DNA of 63,166 bases from NCBI GenBank assembly GCA_905221345.1, contig CAJNCW010000008.1:1-63166 (forward strand). The letters run 5' to 3'. The notes under the pieces are model-generated. The model was given only the letters and a program-made list of their open reading frames with translations. It had not been told where the DNA came from and made no database searches. Positions 16,781 to 26,395 of the stretch are shown one piece after another; positions within the stretch are counted from its first letter, which is position 1; each line of letters opens with the position of its first letter. The translations under genes and the position numbers were made by a program. This stretch comes from a bacterium. Lineage in GTDB: Bacteria > Bacillota > Bacilli > Lactobacillales > Streptococcaceae.

Positions 16781-17416
16781 ATGGAATTTAGAACAATTAA
16801 AGAGGACGGGCAAGTCCAAGAAGAAATCAAAAAATCCCGCTTTATCTGTCATGCAAAGCGTGTCTATAGTGAAGAAGAGGCTCGTGATTTCATCACGGCC
16901 ATCAAAAAAGAACACTACAAAGCTACCCATAACTGCTCAGCTTTTATTGTAGGGGAACGAAGTGAAATCAAGCGTACGAGTGATGATGGTGAGCCTAGTG
17001 GTACTGCTGGAGTCCCTATGCTCGGTGTCTTAGAAAATCATAATCTTACTAATGTCTGTGTAGTGGTTACCCGCTACTTTGGAGGAATTAAGCTAGGTGC
17101 TGGCGGTTTGATTCGTGCTTATGCAGGTAGTGTGGCCTTGGCTGTCAAAGAAATTGGCATTATTGAAATCAAAGAGCAAGCTGGTATAGCCATTCAGATG
17201 TCTTACGCTCAATACCAAGAGTACAATAACTTCCTTAAAGAACATAATCTCATGGAGCTGGATACAAACTTTACAGATCAAGTCAATACGATGATTTATG
17301 TTGACAAGGAAGAGAAAGAAAATATCAAAGCTGCTCTTGTAGAGTTTTTTAATGGAAAGGTTACTTTAACAGATCAAGGTTTACGGGAGGTTGAAGTTCC
17401 GGTAAACTTAGTGTAA
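16781..17416 (+). CDS. yigZ: YigZ/IMPACT family protein
   Basis: A 211-aa protein of the YigZ/IMPACT family. The N-terminal domain carries the family signature KKSRFICHAKRV and NCSAFIVG near the front, followed by DDGEPSGTAGVPML and YFGGIKLGAGGLIRAY. A C-terminal ferredoxin-like DUF1949 domain covers about residues 140-205. Members are proposed to interact with the translation machinery; the reaction is unknown. It is transcribed away from comFA with only 56 bp between start codons and lacks an SD. A strong terminator follows. Confidence 0.92.
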   Translation: MEFRTIKEDGQVQEEIKKSRFICHAKRVYSEEEARDFITAIKKEHYKATHNCSAFIVGERSEIKRTSDDGEPSGTAGVPMLGVLENHNLTNVCVVVTRYFGGIKLGAGGLIRAYAGSVALAVKEIGIIEIKEQAGIAIQMSYAQYQEYNNFLKEHNLMELDTNFTDQVNTMIYVDKEEKENIKAALVEFFNGKVTLTDQGLREVEVPVNLV

Positions 17417-17482
17417 ATCTGCAAATAAATAGTACCTACTAAATTTATTCGCAGATTCACAGCTTAGATGCTTGATATAAAA

Positions 17483-17515
17483 AAATCCTATCACTTTGAT
17501 AGGATTTCTATATTT
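17483..17515 (+). terminator. yigZ terminator
   Basis: The perfect 11-bp stem AAATCCTATCA / TGATAGGATTT has a 3-nt loop and is followed by a T-rich tract. Confidence 0.8.
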
Positions 17516-17542
17516 TACAAATAGCCTTGAGCGCGTTATACT
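17514..17542 (+). promoter_or_regulatory. cysK promoter
   Basis: TTTACA (17514-17519) and TATACT (17537-17542) have 17-nt spacing, 30 nt before the start codon. Confidence 0.65.
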
Positions 17543-17571
17543 AGTATCATCTTATACAAAGAGGTATATCT

Positions 17572-18498
17572 ATGGCTATTTATAACAATATCACTGAACT
17601 AATCGGACAAACTCCAATTGTTAAACTTAACAATATCGTTCCAGAAGGTGCCGCAGATGTTTATGTAAAACTTGAAGCTTTTAACCCTGGATCGTCAGTA
17701 AAAGACCGTATTGCCCTTAGCATGATCGAAAAGGCTGAGCAGGATGGCATTCTAAAGCCCGGTGCTACTATTGTTGAAGCAACGAGTGGAAACACTGGTA
17801 TCGGTCTTTCATGGGTTGGTGCCGCTAAAGGATATAAAGTTGTTATCGTCATGCCTGAAACGATGAGCGTGGAACGACGTAAGATTATCCAAGCCTATGG
17901 TGCTGAACTCGTCCTTACTCGTGGTAGCGAAGGAATGAAAGGGGCTATTGCCAAAGCTCAGGAAATCGTCGCTGAACGTGATGGTTTCCTTCCACTCCAA
18001 TTTAATAATCCAGCTAATCCAGAAGTGCACGAAAGAACAACAGGAGCTGAAATACTGGTTGCTTTCGGTTCTGATGGATTAGATGCCTTTGTGGGTGGTG
18101 TCGGTACTGGTGGAACGATCTCAGGTGTTTCTCATGCACTAAAAGCTGTCAATCCAAATATTCAAGTTTATGCAGTTGAGGCAGACGAGTCAGCTATCTT
18201 ATCTGGTGAAAAACCTGGCCCTCACAAAATTCAAGGTATCTCAGCTGGATTTATTCCTGATACACTTGATACAAAAGCCTATGACGGTATCGTCCGTGTA
18301 ACATCAGATGATGCTCTAGCACTTGGACGTGAGATTGGTGGAAAAGAAGGCTTCCTTGTTGGGATTTCCTCAGCTGCAGCAATTTATGGAGCAATTGAAG
18401 TTGCCAAAAAATTAGGTACAGGTAAGAAAGTCCTTGCTTTAGCACCAGATAACGGCGAACGTTATTTGTCTACAGCACTCTATGAATTTGAAGTGTAG
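17572..18498 (+). CDS. cysK: Cysteine synthase A
   Basis: A 308-aa PLP enzyme making cysteine from O-acetylserine and sulfide. The PLP-binding Lys44 is in SSVKDR. The substrate loop is TSGNTG at about 69-74 and the phosphate-binding loop GTGGTISG at about 178-185. The length is standard. It has its own promoter and a SD (AGAGG) upstream, and a terminator follows, so it is monocistronic. It faces the origin, opposite to most neighbours. Confidence 0.96.
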   Translation: MAIYNNITELIGQTPIVKLNNIVPEGAADVYVKLEAFNPGSSVKDRIALSMIEKAEQDGILKPGATIVEATSGNTGIGLSWVGAAKGYKVVIVMPETMSVERRKIIQAYGAELVLTRGSEGMKGAIAKAQEIVAERDGFLPLQFNNPANPEVHERTTGAEILVAFGSDGLDAFVGGVGTGGTISGVSHALKAVNPNIQVYAVEADESAILSGEKPGPHKIQGISAGFIPDTLDTKAYDGIVRVTSDDALALGREIGGKEGFLVGISSAAAIYGAIEVAKKLGTGKKVLALAPDNGERYLSTALYEFEV

Positions 18499-18514
18499 TC
18501 TCCTAAATGCACTT

Positions 18515-18540
18515 AGCCCTTATTATAGGGCTTTTTCTTT
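18515..18540 (+). terminator. cysK terminator
   Basis: AGCCCT / AGGGCT stem with a 6-nt loop and a TTTTCTTT tail, 16 nt past the stop. Confidence 0.8.
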
Positions 18541-18575
18541 GTTCAATTTAAAGAAAAATCTAAGTTCCCTACAGC

Positions 18576-18602
18576 AAAAGAAAAAGGAAGCAATTTGCTT
18601 CC
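18576..18602 (-). terminator. tsf terminator
   Basis: GGAAGCAA / TTGCTTCC is a near-perfect palindrome followed on the minus strand by TTTTTCTTTT, 10 nt after the tsf stop. Confidence 0.8.
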
Positions 18603-18612
18603 TCTTTTATTA

Positions 18613-19653
18613 TTAGTTATTCAATGCTGCTGCCATTGTAGCTGCAACTTCAGCTTCGAAGTCATTTGCAGCTTTCTCGATACCTTCACCAACTTCAAAG
18701 CGAGCGAACTCAACTACTGAAGCATTTACTGATTCAAGGTAAGCTTCAACTGTCTTGCTGTCATCCATGATGTAGACTTGTGCAAGAAGTGTGTAAGCTT
18801 GGTCAACTTTAGTGTTGTCAAGCATAAAGCGATCCATTTTACCTGGGATGATTTTGTCCCAGATTTTTTCTGGTTTGCCTTCTGCAGCCAACTCAGCTTT
18901 GATGTCAGCTTCTGCTTGAGCAATTACTTCTTCAGTCAATTGTGCTTTTGATCCATACTTCAAGTGTGGAAGGGCTGGTTTGTTAACCATTGCACGGCTT
19001 TCGTTATCTTGGTCAATTACGTGGTTCAATTGTGCCAACTCATCTTTAACGAATTGAGCGTCCAATTCTTTGTATGAAAGAACTGTTGGTTTCATCGCTG
19101 CGATGTGCATTGACAATTGTTTAGCAAGAGCTTCGTCTCCACCTTCGATAACTGAGATAACACCGATACGACCACCATTGTGTTGGTAAGCTCCAAAGTG
19201 TTGTGCATCTGTTTTTTCGATCAAAGCAAAACGACGGAATGAGATTTTTTCCCCGATAGTTGCAGTTGCAGACACATAAGCTGCTTCAAGTGTTTCACCT
19301 GAAGGCATTGTCAAAGCAAGTGCTTCTTCGTTGTTAGCTGGTTTTCCTTCAGCAATTACTTTAGCTGTAGCATTAACCAAGTCAACGAATTGAGCGTTTT
19401 TCGCAACGAAGTCAGTTTCAGCGTTTACTTCAATTACTGCTGCAACGTTACCGTTAACATAAACACCAGTCAAACCTTCTGCAGCAACGCGGTCAGCTTT
19501 CTTAGCTGCTTTCGCCATACCTTTTTCACGAAGCAATTCAATTGCTTTTTCGATATCGCCGTCTGTTTCTACAAGCGCTTTTTTAGCGTCCATAACACCG
19601 GCACCAGATTTTTCACGCAACTCTTTTACAAGTTTAGCTGTAATTTCTGCCAT
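18613..19653 (-). CDS. tsf: Elongation factor Ts
   Basis: A 346-aa guanine-nucleotide exchange factor for EF-Tu. The N-terminal UBA-like domain ([21 protein letters not shown]) and the TDFVAKN motif (about residues 80-86) are diagnostic. The core and a streptococcal-type C-terminal extension follow; the protein is longer than the E. coli form (about 280). It is co-transcribed after rpsB, with a partial-terminator hairpin between them, and has an AGGAG SD. Confidence 0.97.
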   Translation of the reverse strand: MAEITAKLVKELREKSGAGVMDAKKALVETDGDIEKAIELLREKGMAKAAKKADRVAAEGLTGVYVNGNVAAVIEVNAETDFVAKNAQFVDLVNATAKVIAEGKPANNEEALALTMPSGETLEAAYVSATATIGEKISFRRFALIEKTDAQHFGAYQHNGGRIGVISVIEGGDEALAKQLSMHIAAMKPTVLSYKELDAQFVKDELAQLNHVIDQDNESRAMVNKPALPHLKYGSKAQLTEEVIAQAEADIKAELAAEGKPEKIWDKIIPGKMDRFMLDNTKVDQAYTLLAQVYIMDDSKTVEAYLESVNASVVEFARFEVGEGIEKAANDFEAEVAATMAAALNN

Positions 19654-19679
19654 TTTGATTCTCCTATATTTTTTAAAAA

Positions 19680-19710
19680 TAGGAGAGCCGGGCTACGCCC
19701 CGCCCTCCTA
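19680..19710 (-). terminator. Intercistronic hairpin between rpsB and tsf
   Basis: A GC-rich hairpin (TAGGAGGGCG / CCGGCTCTCC with bulges, GGGC / GCCC inside) is followed by ATTTTT on the minus strand. It is probably a partial terminator or processing site that sets the S2:EF-Ts ratio. Confidence 0.6.
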
Positions 19711-19731
19711 GGTAATTACTATTTATATGAA

Positions 19732-20511
19732 TTAAGCGTTATCGCCTTCTACAACTTCAACGATTTCTTCGATTGAGTCTACTTGAGCTTCTGAAGCTGC
19801 AAATTCTGCTTCAACTGCTGCTGCATCTTCTCCTTGGCGTCCTTCGATGATAGCATCAGCCAATTTAGCTGTGATCAATTTAACAGCGCGGATAGCGTCA
19901 TCGTTAGCTGGGATGATTACATCGATATCGTCTGGATCAGTGTTTGTGTCAACCATCGCTACAACTGGGATTCCCAATTTTTTAGCTTCTTTAACAGCGA
20001 TTTGCTCTTTATGTGGGTCAACTACATACATTACATCTGGGATACGAGGCATGTCTTCGATACCACCCAAGAATTTTTCAAGACGTGCACGTTGCTTGTT
20101 AAGAAGTGCAACTTCTTTCTTAGGAAGAACGTCGAAAATTCCTTCTTCTTCCATACGTTTGATTTCTTTCAAGCGAGCAATACGTTTTTGGATAGTTCCC
20201 CAGTTAGTAAGAGTTCCACCCAACCAACGGTGGTTGATGAAGTATTGACCTGAACGTACAGCTTCTTCAGCAACAGCGTCAGCAGCTTGTTTCTTAGTAC
20301 CAACAAACAATACAACTGCATCATTAGCTGCTGCGTCACGCATAAAGTCATATGCTTGGTCAGCGTATTTTACAGTTTGTTGCAAGTCGATAACGTGAAT
20401 TCCGTTACGCTCAGTGAAGATGTACTTAGCCATCTTAGGGTTCCAGCGACGAGTTTGGTGACCAAAATGTACACCAGCCTCAAGAAGTTGTTTCATTGAA
20501 ATTACTGCCAT
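19732..20511 (-). CDS. rpsB: Ribosomal protein uS2
   Basis: A 259-aa 30S protein. [20 protein letters not shown], the [11 protein letters not shown] segment and WLGGTLTNW are family hallmarks, and a long acidic streptococcal tail follows about residue 230. The start at MAVISM was chosen over an in-frame ATG 16 codons upstream, because AAAGGAG sits 8 nt before it and the extra residues are not part of the family. A leader of about 110 nt precedes it, which could hold autoregulatory structure. Confidence 0.97.
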   Translation of the reverse strand: MAVISMKQLLEAGVHFGHQTRRWNPKMAKYIFTERNGIHVIDLQQTVKYADQAYDFMRDAAANDAVVLFVGTKKQAADAVAEEAVRSGQYFINHRWLGGTLTNWGTIQKRIARLKEIKRMEEEGIFDVLPKKEVALLNKQRARLEKFLGGIEDMPRIPDVMYVVDPHKEQIAVKEAKKLGIPVVAMVDTNTDPDDIDVIIPANDDAIRAVKLITAKLADAIIEGRQGEDAAAVEAEFAASEAQVDSIEEIVEVVEGDNA

Positions 20512-20655
20512 GAGTATTTCTCCTTTTTGTTTTTTCCTCTTCTCGATTTCAACTTGCAAAACGACCCAAGGGCAACAGTTTCACAATTCATCAAGAATGA
20601 GTATTATCGTTTACACGACAGGTTTTATTTTATCATATTTCAACAGCATTTTCAA
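20512..20655 (-). promoter_or_regulatory. rpsB promoter and long leader
   Basis: TTGAAA (20650-20655) and TAAAAT (20627-20632) have 17-nt spacing on the minus strand. The predicted transcript starts about 110 nt before rpsB. The leader contains a short GC-rich part (TTGCCCTTGGGTCG) that could fold; a ribosomal-protein autoregulatory element is possible but not shown. Confidence 0.55.
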
Positions 20656-20701
20656 GCTATTTAGTAGAATTTTAGTAGGACTTTCGGCTAAAAACATTAA
20701 A

Positions 20702-20721
20702 AGAGACTCGATTGAGTCTCT
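20702..20721 (-). terminator. pcsB terminator
   Basis: A perfect stem AGAGACTC / GAGTCTCT has a 4-nt loop, followed by TTTTAATGTTTTT on the minus strand, 12 nt past the pcsB stop. Confidence 0.8.
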
Positions 20722-20733
20722 TCGTTTTATGCA

Positions 20734-21939
20734 TTAGTTTGGATAGATATATGTTACGTAACCTTCAGAAGTTGTGGTTGGGTTGAACCATCCACGTTTG
20801 TTTCCGATTGTACGATCTCCACCATAGTTTGATTCTGATACTTGGATACGAGTTGATGATGAAACTGCTGTAACAACCGCTACGTGTCCGTAACCACCAT
20901 CATTCCAGCATGCAATCGCACCAACTTGTGGTGTTGATCCTGTACGGAATCCTGCAGCTGCTGCACTTGTAGCCCACTGCGCTCCGTTACCCCAGTAATC
21001 TCCAGCCCAAGGTGCCAATGTTTTAGCTCCCCAAGTACATTCACCAGTTGGATAACTTGAAGCATTTGAGCTGTAAGTTGGACGTTGTCTAGTTGGAGTT
21101 GGTGCAGGTGCTGGAGTGTAGCTTGAATCCTCATCATCAGATGTTGATGTCGCTTGTACCTGAGCTGAGAAACTTGTGTTTCCAGAAGCAATAACTGACT
21201 GTTGTTGGCTTGTTTGACGCTCTTTGTATGCTGCTTCTGCTGCTGCAGCGGCACGTGCTTCTGCCTCTGCTGCTGCTTTCTTCTCTAGCAAACTAGCTTT
21301 CTCACCTTCTGCAGTAGCTTTCTCAGCAGCAAGATTCAACTCTGCAACCTTCAACTCAGCTTGCTTAGTTGTCAATGTTTGCGCATCATCAGCAAGTTTT
21401 TGTTGGTTCGCAATAACTGTATTAATTGCTTCATTATTGGCTACTTGTTTATCAGAAATTGCTTTTTTATCAGCCTTTTGTTGTTCCAACATTTTGTTGT
21501 TAGCCGATACAATCTCGCTCATTGCAGCAACACGCGAAATGGCTTCTGTGATTGATTTTGAGTTCACAATTGTATTAATGTAGCTAGTCGCAGCTCCATT
21601 TGTCTGTGCGCTACGTGCTTGTTTTTCTAAAGAAGCATTACGAGCCACGATATTTTTAGAAAGCTCTGTAATTTCTCCTTCAAGTTTTTTAGATTCAGCT
21701 TGTAATTTTTCGTTTTCTTCTTGCAAGCTTGCTTGCTCTGCTTGAATTGTTGAAACTTGACCTTGGATCTGATCCACTTGTTTTTGTGCTTCTTGTTGTT
21801 GCGCTGTTAAACTACTAATTTTATTATCTTGAGCAGCAATTTTTTCATCAGTTGTTTCTGCACGAACAGTTGTCAACACTGCCGTTTGTGAGACCAATAC
21901 TGTACTTAACAAAAGTGACGCTAAGATTTTTTTCTTCAT
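20734..21939 (-). CDS. pcsB: Peptidoglycan hydrolase PcsB
   Basis: A 401-aa secreted division hydrolase. The signal peptide (about residues 1-27, ending VRA) is followed by a long coiled coil (about 30-250). An Ala-rich segment and a Pro-rich linker (APAPTPT) come next, then a CHAP domain with Cys301 (GECTWG) and His352 (GYGHVAVV). In pneumococcus PcsB is activated at the septum by FtsEX through the coiled coil and is essential or nearly so. A WalR-type box upstream fits the known WalRK control. Monocistronic, beside mreCD. Confidence 0.96.
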   Translation of the reverse strand: MKKKILASLLLSTVLVSQTAVLTTVRAETTDEKIAAQDNKISSLTAQQQEAQKQVDQIQGQVSTIQAEQASLQEENEKLQAESKKLEGEITELSKNIVARNASLEKQARSAQTNGAATSYINTIVNSKSITEAISRVAAMSEIVSANNKMLEQQKADKKAISDKQVANNEAINTVIANQQKLADDAQTLTTKQAELKVAELNLAAEKATAEGEKASLLEKKAAAEAEARAAAAAEAAYKERQTSQQQSVIASGNTSFSAQVQATSTSDDEDSSYTPAPAPTPTRQRPTYSSNASSYPTGECTWGAKTLAPWAGDYWGNGAQWATSAAAAGFRTGSTPQVGAIACWNDGGYGHVAVVTAVSSSTRIQVSESNYGGDRTIGNKRGWFNPTTTSEGYVTYIYPN

Positions 21940-21974
21940 ATTCTGTTGATACTCCTTCTATTTGAGACATTACT

Positions 21975-22018
21975 AGTATACCAAAAAAAGACATAATAAA
22001 TATTACGCCTTTGTTACA
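21975..22018 (-). promoter_or_regulatory. WalR (VicR) box and -10 of pcsB
   Basis: On the minus strand TGTAAC-N5-CGTAAT (22002-22018) fits the WalR direct-repeat pattern with one deviation. TATACT (21975-21980) lies about 21 nt downstream as the -10. Confidence 0.7.
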
Positions 22019-22032
22019 TTTATATTTCTTTC

Positions 22033-22527
22033 TTATAGATAAATTTTTTCAAAAATAAATTGAAAAATGACAATCCATAAGAAGTTCAGAACCATTGATG
22101 GGACAAGGCTATAGACGATGAATACCGGCATGGAATCTACAGTCAGTTCTACGGCAAGAGCCAAAAGATAGCTCCCCATATCAAACAGAAAACTGATCAC
22201 AATAATGGTCAACATCCTTGTCCAACGATTTGTCAAAATCACGCTGTTAAACTTGTGGAGCGAAGCACCTATCAAGATAAACAAAAGCGTGGCAATTCCA
22301 ATCAAGTGGAAAAAATAGATATCATAAACCAAACCCACGATACAACAATAGGCTAGATAGAGATACTCTGACACTTCGATTGTTTCAAATAAGAGAAACA
22401 AGAATAGAAAATGACTGGCTAAATGAAAGTGGGGGAAAAAGGATCCCACCAGTTGTCCAATATGAGCATCAATTAGCACAACAAAAGGGAGTAAAAAGAA
22501 AATACCAATTTGTTTTAACAATCTCAT
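22033..22527 (-). CDS. mreD: Rod-shape/peripheral wall protein MreD
   Basis: A 164-aa hydrophobic protein with about five transmembrane segments, typical of MreD, a membrane partner of MreC in peripheral peptidoglycan synthesis. It begins 2 nt after mreC, so the two are one operon. Few residues are conserved in this family; position and topology carry the assignment. Confidence 0.85.
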   Translation of the reverse strand: MRLLKQIGIFFLLPFVVLIDAHIGQLVGSFFPHFHLASHFLFLFLLFETIEVSEYLYLAYCCIVGLVYDIYFFHLIGIATLLFILIGASLHKFNSVILTNRWTRMLTIIVISFLFDMGSYLLALAVELTVDSMPVFIVYSLVPSMVLNFLWIVIFQFIFEKIYL

Positions 22528-22529
22528 TT

Positions 22530-23345
22530 CTAATTCCCCACTAACTCTACCACATGAAGATCTTTGATATCAGCACTTAACTTTACAGTTACCTCTCGAG
22601 TTAGATAGTCACTGCTGTGCGTTGTACCAACAATCTCTCCAACAGGAATATCTTTGACATTAAAGTTTCCTAGCCCACCTGTAGTCACCTTGTCTCCAGC
22701 ACTGATGTCACTATTACTATTTAATTGGCTAATTTTAAGCAGTTCAGCTTCCTTGTCATAACCAACGATAATTCCGTAAATTTCAGTAGAACCATGTTGG
22801 ATTTTAACAGAGATCTTATCCGTGTTTTCAGCGTTGGTTAAAAGATTGACAGTTGTTGAATGATCTTCCACCTTTGAAACACTACCAACCAAGCCACCGT
22901 TTGCAATGACCAACATATTTTCAGAAGCACCATTTGAACGCCCTACTTCCACAGTTAACTCCTGTTTCCAAGAAACTGGAGCTCGCATAATCACATCTGC
23001 TGCTAGGGTTTTTGAAGCCTGTAATTTTGACTTCATCTCTAGGAGCTGACGTAGTTGTTCATTTTCTGTTTTTAAACGTTCTGATTGATTAGACTCCACC
23101 TCTAGTTGATAGAGTTGTTTTTTTAGACTTTCGTTTTCATTGTAAGTCTGCGTCAAATGACCCAAATCCGATTTGAAAGCATCAAACCACTGAAAAGGTT
23201 TTTGAACAATTCTATCTACTAAGGAAATGCCATCTCCTAGTTTTGTCACAATAGCACTTGAATAGGTTGTTACCAATAGTACAGAAACTGCCAGAACTGT
23301 GACAAAAACGATGATTAGATATTTTGATTTTTTAAAACGGTTCAT
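22530..23345 (-). CDS. mreC: Cell-shape protein MreC
   Basis: A 271-aa single-pass protein. The N-terminal helix (about residues 9-30) is followed by a coiled coil (about 65-105, leucine/glutamate rich), then two beta-barrel domains. These contain VIMRAPVSWKQELTVEVGRSNGA and the GDKVTTGGLG motif (about 220). In pneumococcus it organises peripheral wall synthesis with MreD and RodZ-like proteins. It starts with a weak SD. The EcfT gene ends 59 nt upstream. Confidence 0.94.
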   Translation of the reverse strand: MNRFKKSKYLIIVFVTVLAVSVLLVTTYSSAIVTKLGDGISLVDRIVQKPFQWFDAFKSDLGHLTQTYNENESLKKQLYQLEVESNQSERLKTENEQLRQLLEMKSKLQASKTLAADVIMRAPVSWKQELTVEVGRSNGASENMLVIANGGLVGSVSKVEDHSTTVNLLTNAENTDKISVKIQHGSTEIYGIIVGYDKEAELLKISQLNSNSDISAGDKVTTGGLGNFNVKDIPVGEIVGTTHSSDYLTREVTVKLSADIKDLHVVELVGN

Positions 23346-23404
23346 ATTCCTACCTTTTTACTAAAGATCTACTACTGTGATTTTTTATCAATCTTACAAA
23401 TCCA

Positions 23405-24199
23405 CTAAGATTTTAAGAAAAATAAGAAACATCCCAACACCAAAATCACAAGAATTGCCAGTGTATCCTTTTGACTCCATCTCAACTGTCTATACTGACT
23501 TCTCCCCTTTCCTCCCTGATAACCACGCGCTTCCATGGCAATTGCCAATGAATCTGCACGCTTTAAACTTGTCGCAAAAAGAGGAATTAAAATCGGAATC
23601 ATAGCCTTTACTTTTTGAATGATACTGCCTTCACCAAAGTCAACTCCACGAGCTTTCTGAGCATTCATAATCCTCGTTGTATCATCCATCAAGGTTGGAA
23701 CAAAACGCAAACTCATTGATAACATGAGACCAATTTCATGAACGGGAACTTTCACGCGTTTCAGCGGTGCTAAAAGAGCTTCAACTGCCGCTGCCAAACT
23801 CAAAGGCATGGTCGTTAACGTTAGCAAGGTTGAAAAGAAAATAATCAACACAAAACGACAGAAAATGATTCCAGCTTGTTGCAAAGCATAATCCGTTATT
23901 TTTATAAAAGAAAACTCAAATAGGACATTTCCACTTGAAATGAAAAAGAGCTGAAAAAGAGTCGTAAAAGCGATCAAGAAGAACATGGACTTTAATCCCT
24001 GAACAAAAAATGAGAGGGAGACACCCGACAAAGCGATAAATATACCTGTCGCTACAAACAGAATGAGATTGGCAAGGGGATTATTGGCCCAAAATACAAT
24101 CAAAATCAACAGGATCATGGCAAGCAATTTACTACGAGGATCCAAGCGATGAATGATAGAATCCCCTGGTATATAACGCCCTAAAATCATACTATCCAT
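23405..24199 (-). CDS. ecfT: ECF transporter T component EcfT
   Basis: A 264-aa membrane protein with about five to six helices. The two coupling motifs are ARG (KARGVDFG) and [10 protein letters not shown] (about residues 215-224), which dock into the ATPases. It forms the shared energising module with EcfA1/A2 for several vitamin-specific S components encoded elsewhere (riboflavin, folate, biotin and others). Its start overlaps the ecfA2 stop by 8 nt. Confidence 0.94.
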   Translation of the reverse strand: MDSMILGRYIPGDSIIHRLDPRSKLLAMILLILIVFWANNPLANLILFVATGIFIALSGVSLSFFVQGLKSMFFLIAFTTLFQLFFISSGNVLFEFSFIKITDYALQQAGIIFCRFVLIIFFSTLLTLTTMPLSLAAAVEALLAPLKRVKVPVHEIGLMLSMSLRFVPTLMDDTTRIMNAQKARGVDFGEGSIIQKVKAMIPILIPLFATSLKRADSLAIAMEARGYQGGKGRSQYRQLRWSQKDTLAILVILVLGCFLFFLKS

Positions 24200-25031
24200 T
24201 TAGCGACTCCTTAAACTCCTCTATCTTGATTGGCAGTTTTTTAAAAGCTACACCTCTATCTGCCAAACGTTTACAAAAAGCAGTAATTTTAGGCACACCT
24301 AACTGCACTTTTTCCATAGAGGCTACATCTTGGAAAACTTCGCTCGGTTTACCACTTTTGACTAAACGCCCCTTTTCCATAACATAGACCTGATCAGCAT
24401 ACTCAGCTACATCATCCATCAAATGCGTTACCAGAACGATTGTCATTCCAGAAAGGTGAAGTTTTTTAAACAGGGTCATCAATTCTTTTCTGCCCAGAGG
24501 ATCTAGCCCTGCTGTCGGCTCATCTAAAACCAAGACAGTTGGCTCCATGGCTAGCATACCTGCTATCGCCACACGTCTCATTTGGCCACCCGAAAGTTCA
24601 AAAGGACTGCGCTCAAAGAGTGATTCATCGATGCCTACCAAGGCTAACTTTTCACGCGCAATTTTCTTGGCCTCTTCCTCAGAAACTCCAAAATTTTGCG
24701 GTCCAAATGCAACATCTTTCAAAACAGTCTCTTCAAAAATCTGATTTTCAGCAAATTGAAACACTAGACCGACTTGCTTTCGAATCTGGCGAATTTCTTT
24801 ATTGGTTGATATAGGAGTAATGACAGTATCGAAAACTCGAACAGAACCCTTACTTGGTACCAATAGGCCATTTAAAAGCTGTAAAATCGTTGATTTCCCA
24901 CTACCCGTGTGTCCTACTAAAGCTGTATAGGAACCATCCTCAATCGTCAAGGAAACATCAGTCAAAGCTGATGAAGATAGGGGAGTCCCCTCTTGATAGG
25001 TAAAGCTCACATTTTCTAGAGTAATTCCCAT
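24192..25031 (-). CDS. ecfA2: ECF transporter ATPase EcfA2
   Basis: A 279-aa ABC ATPase (CbiO-type). Walker A is GHTGSGKST (about residues 40-48), the Q-loop [10 protein letters not shown], the signature [16 protein letters not shown] (about 143) and Walker [16 protein letters not shown]. Pairs with EcfA1 on EcfT. The 16-nt overlap with ecfA1 indicates coupling. Confidence 0.94.
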   Translation of the reverse strand: MGITLENVSFTYQEGTPLSSSALTDVSLTIEDGSYTALVGHTGSGKSTILQLLNGLLVPSKGSVRVFDTVITPISTNKEIRQIRKQVGLVFQFAENQIFEETVLKDVAFGPQNFGVSEEEAKKIAREKLALVGIDESLFERSPFELSGGQMRRVAIAGMLAMEPTVLVLDEPTAGLDPLGRKELMTLFKKLHLSGMTIVLVTHLMDDVAEYADQVYVMEKGRLVKSGKPSEVFQDVASMEKVQLGVPKITAFCKRLADRGVAFKKLPIKIEEFKESLNG

Positions 25032-25843
25032 AACTTGTCCTCTAGCTCTCCTTCTGTCAAATAGCCATCTGGCAACTGATATCCAGTTTCTCTCAAAGAT
25101 TCTCTCAATTGATTAGTAAAAGGCTCATCTAACCCTATCTGGTCAAGGTCATCCCGAGAAAAAAGTTCTCTTGGGCTGCTGGTTGACTCCACTTGGCCTT
25201 TTTTCATGACCAAGACACGGTCACTCATAGCAACTTCTTCTAAGTCGTGCGTAATGGAGATGACTGTCATCTGGTGATCTTTTCGAATCTCTTGAACTGT
25301 CTGAATCAGTTCTCTGCGTCCCTCAGGATCCAACATACTTGTAGCCTCGTCCAGAATCAAAATAGCTGGTCTCAAGGCAACAACTCCTGCAATAGCCACC
25401 CGTTGTTTTTGTCCACCAGACAAACGAGCTGGTTCTCTCTTCTTAAAGTCCAGCATCCCTACCAACTCCAAAGATTCAGCCACTCTCTTCTTCATTTCTT
25501 CACGAGGAAGTCCCTGATTTTCTAGGCCAAAGGCAACATCATCTTCAACAGTTGCCCCAACAAATTGATTATCTGGATTTTGAAAAACCATACCAATTTG
25601 ACGGCGTAAGTCCCAAACATTCTCAGAGGACAGCAATTGCCCATCTATCCAGATTTCCCCAGACTCTGCTTCAAGCAAGCCATCAATCAAACGGATAGTT
25701 GTTGATTTTCCACTCCCATTATGACCTACAATCGAAAGCCATTCTCCCCGTTTCACGTGAAACGAGACATTATTAACATCATAATAACCCTGATCTTCTT
25801 TGTAACGAAAAGACAGATCTTTTACTTCAATAATCGATTTCAT
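25016..25843 (-). CDS. ecfA1: ECF transporter ATPase EcfA1
   Basis: A 275-aa ABC ATPase. Walker A is [10 protein letters not shown] (about residues 40-49), the Q-loop [15 protein letters not shown], the signature [16 protein letters not shown] (about 140) and Walker [15 protein letters not shown]. It is the partner of EcfA2. A perfect parS site lies inside the coding sequence at codons about 27-32. Overlaps the pgsA stop by 4 nt. Confidence 0.94.
   Translation of the reverse strand: MKSIIEVKDLSFRYKEDQGYYDVNNVSFHVKRGEWLSIVGHNGSGKSTTIRLIDGLLEAESGEIWIDGQLLSSENVWDLRRQIGMVFQNPDNQFVGATVEDDVAFGLENQGLPREEMKKRVAESLELVGMLDFKKREPARLSGGQKQRVAIAGVVALRPAILILDEATSMLDPEGRRELIQTVQEIRKDHQMTVISITHDLEEVAMSDRVLVMKKGQVESTSSPRELFSRDDLDQIGLDEPFTNQLRESLRETGYQLPDGYLTEGELEDKLWELL
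25749..25764. other. parS site (ParB-binding) inside ecfA1
   Basis: CGTTTCACGTGAAACG is a perfect 16-bp palindrome matching the parS core GTTTCACGTGAAAC. It lies about 22.5 kb from dnaA; ParB is encoded at 47.4-48.1 kb. Expected to load ParB and then SMC. Confidence 0.92.
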
Positions 25844-26385
25844 TTCGAACCAAATGTCCCTTTGAATACATGAGCGCTACCCTTGAAATAATCATAACCA
25901 GAGTAGATAGTGAAAAACAAAGCTATATAAAGCAACAGTTGCCCAATTAAATTCCAATGTAAGAGCAAAAAGATAATGGCAAACATTTGACTAAAGGTCT
26001 TAATTTTCCCTGGCATCGCTGCTGCTAGAACTGTCCCTCCCGTCTCAACAAGCAACAAACGCAAGCCTGTCACCGCAAGTTCACGACAGATGATAATAGC
26101 AACAACCCAAGCTGGAGCCATACCTAACTCAATCAACATGATAAAAGCTGACATAACCAACAGCTTATCGGCCATCGGATCTGCAAACTTCCCAAAATTG
26201 CTGACTACATTCCATTTGCGAGCAAGGTAGCCATCAAGATAATCCGTTATACTAGCAACTGCAAAGATGATTGCTGCCAGCAGGTGACTGCCTTGTGAAT
26301 GGCCAAAAGTCAAAATAAGAATAAAGAGAGGTATAAAGAGAATTCTACCAATTGTTAATACATTAGGGATTTGTTCTTTTTTCAT
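25840..26385 (-). CDS. pgsA: CDP-diacylglycerol-glycerol-3-phosphate 3-phosphatidyltransferase
   Basis: A 181-aa membrane enzyme for phosphatidylglycerolphosphate synthesis. It has the CDP-alcohol phosphotransferase motif DGYLARKW with FGKFADPMADK (D-G-x2-A-R-x8-G-x3-D-x3-D), about residues 50-72, and four or so hydrophobic helices. It lies 11 nt after the RodZ-like gene and overlaps ecfA1 by 4 nt. Confidence 0.95.
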   Translation of the reverse strand: MKKEQIPNVLTIGRILFIPLFILILTFGHSQGSHLLAAIIFAVASITDYLDGYLARKWNVVSNFGKFADPMADKLLVMSAFIMLIELGMAPAWVVAIIICRELAVTGLRLLLVETGGTVLAAAMPGKIKTFSQMFAIIFLLLHWNLIGQLLLYIALFFTIYSGYDYFKGSAHVFKGTFGSK

Positions 26386-26395
26386 TGGTTTTTCC

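Noticed and set aside
20512..20559. Sixteen-residue N-terminal extension of ribosomal protein S2
   Set aside because: No SD before it, whereas the internal start has AAAGGAG and the family N-terminus.
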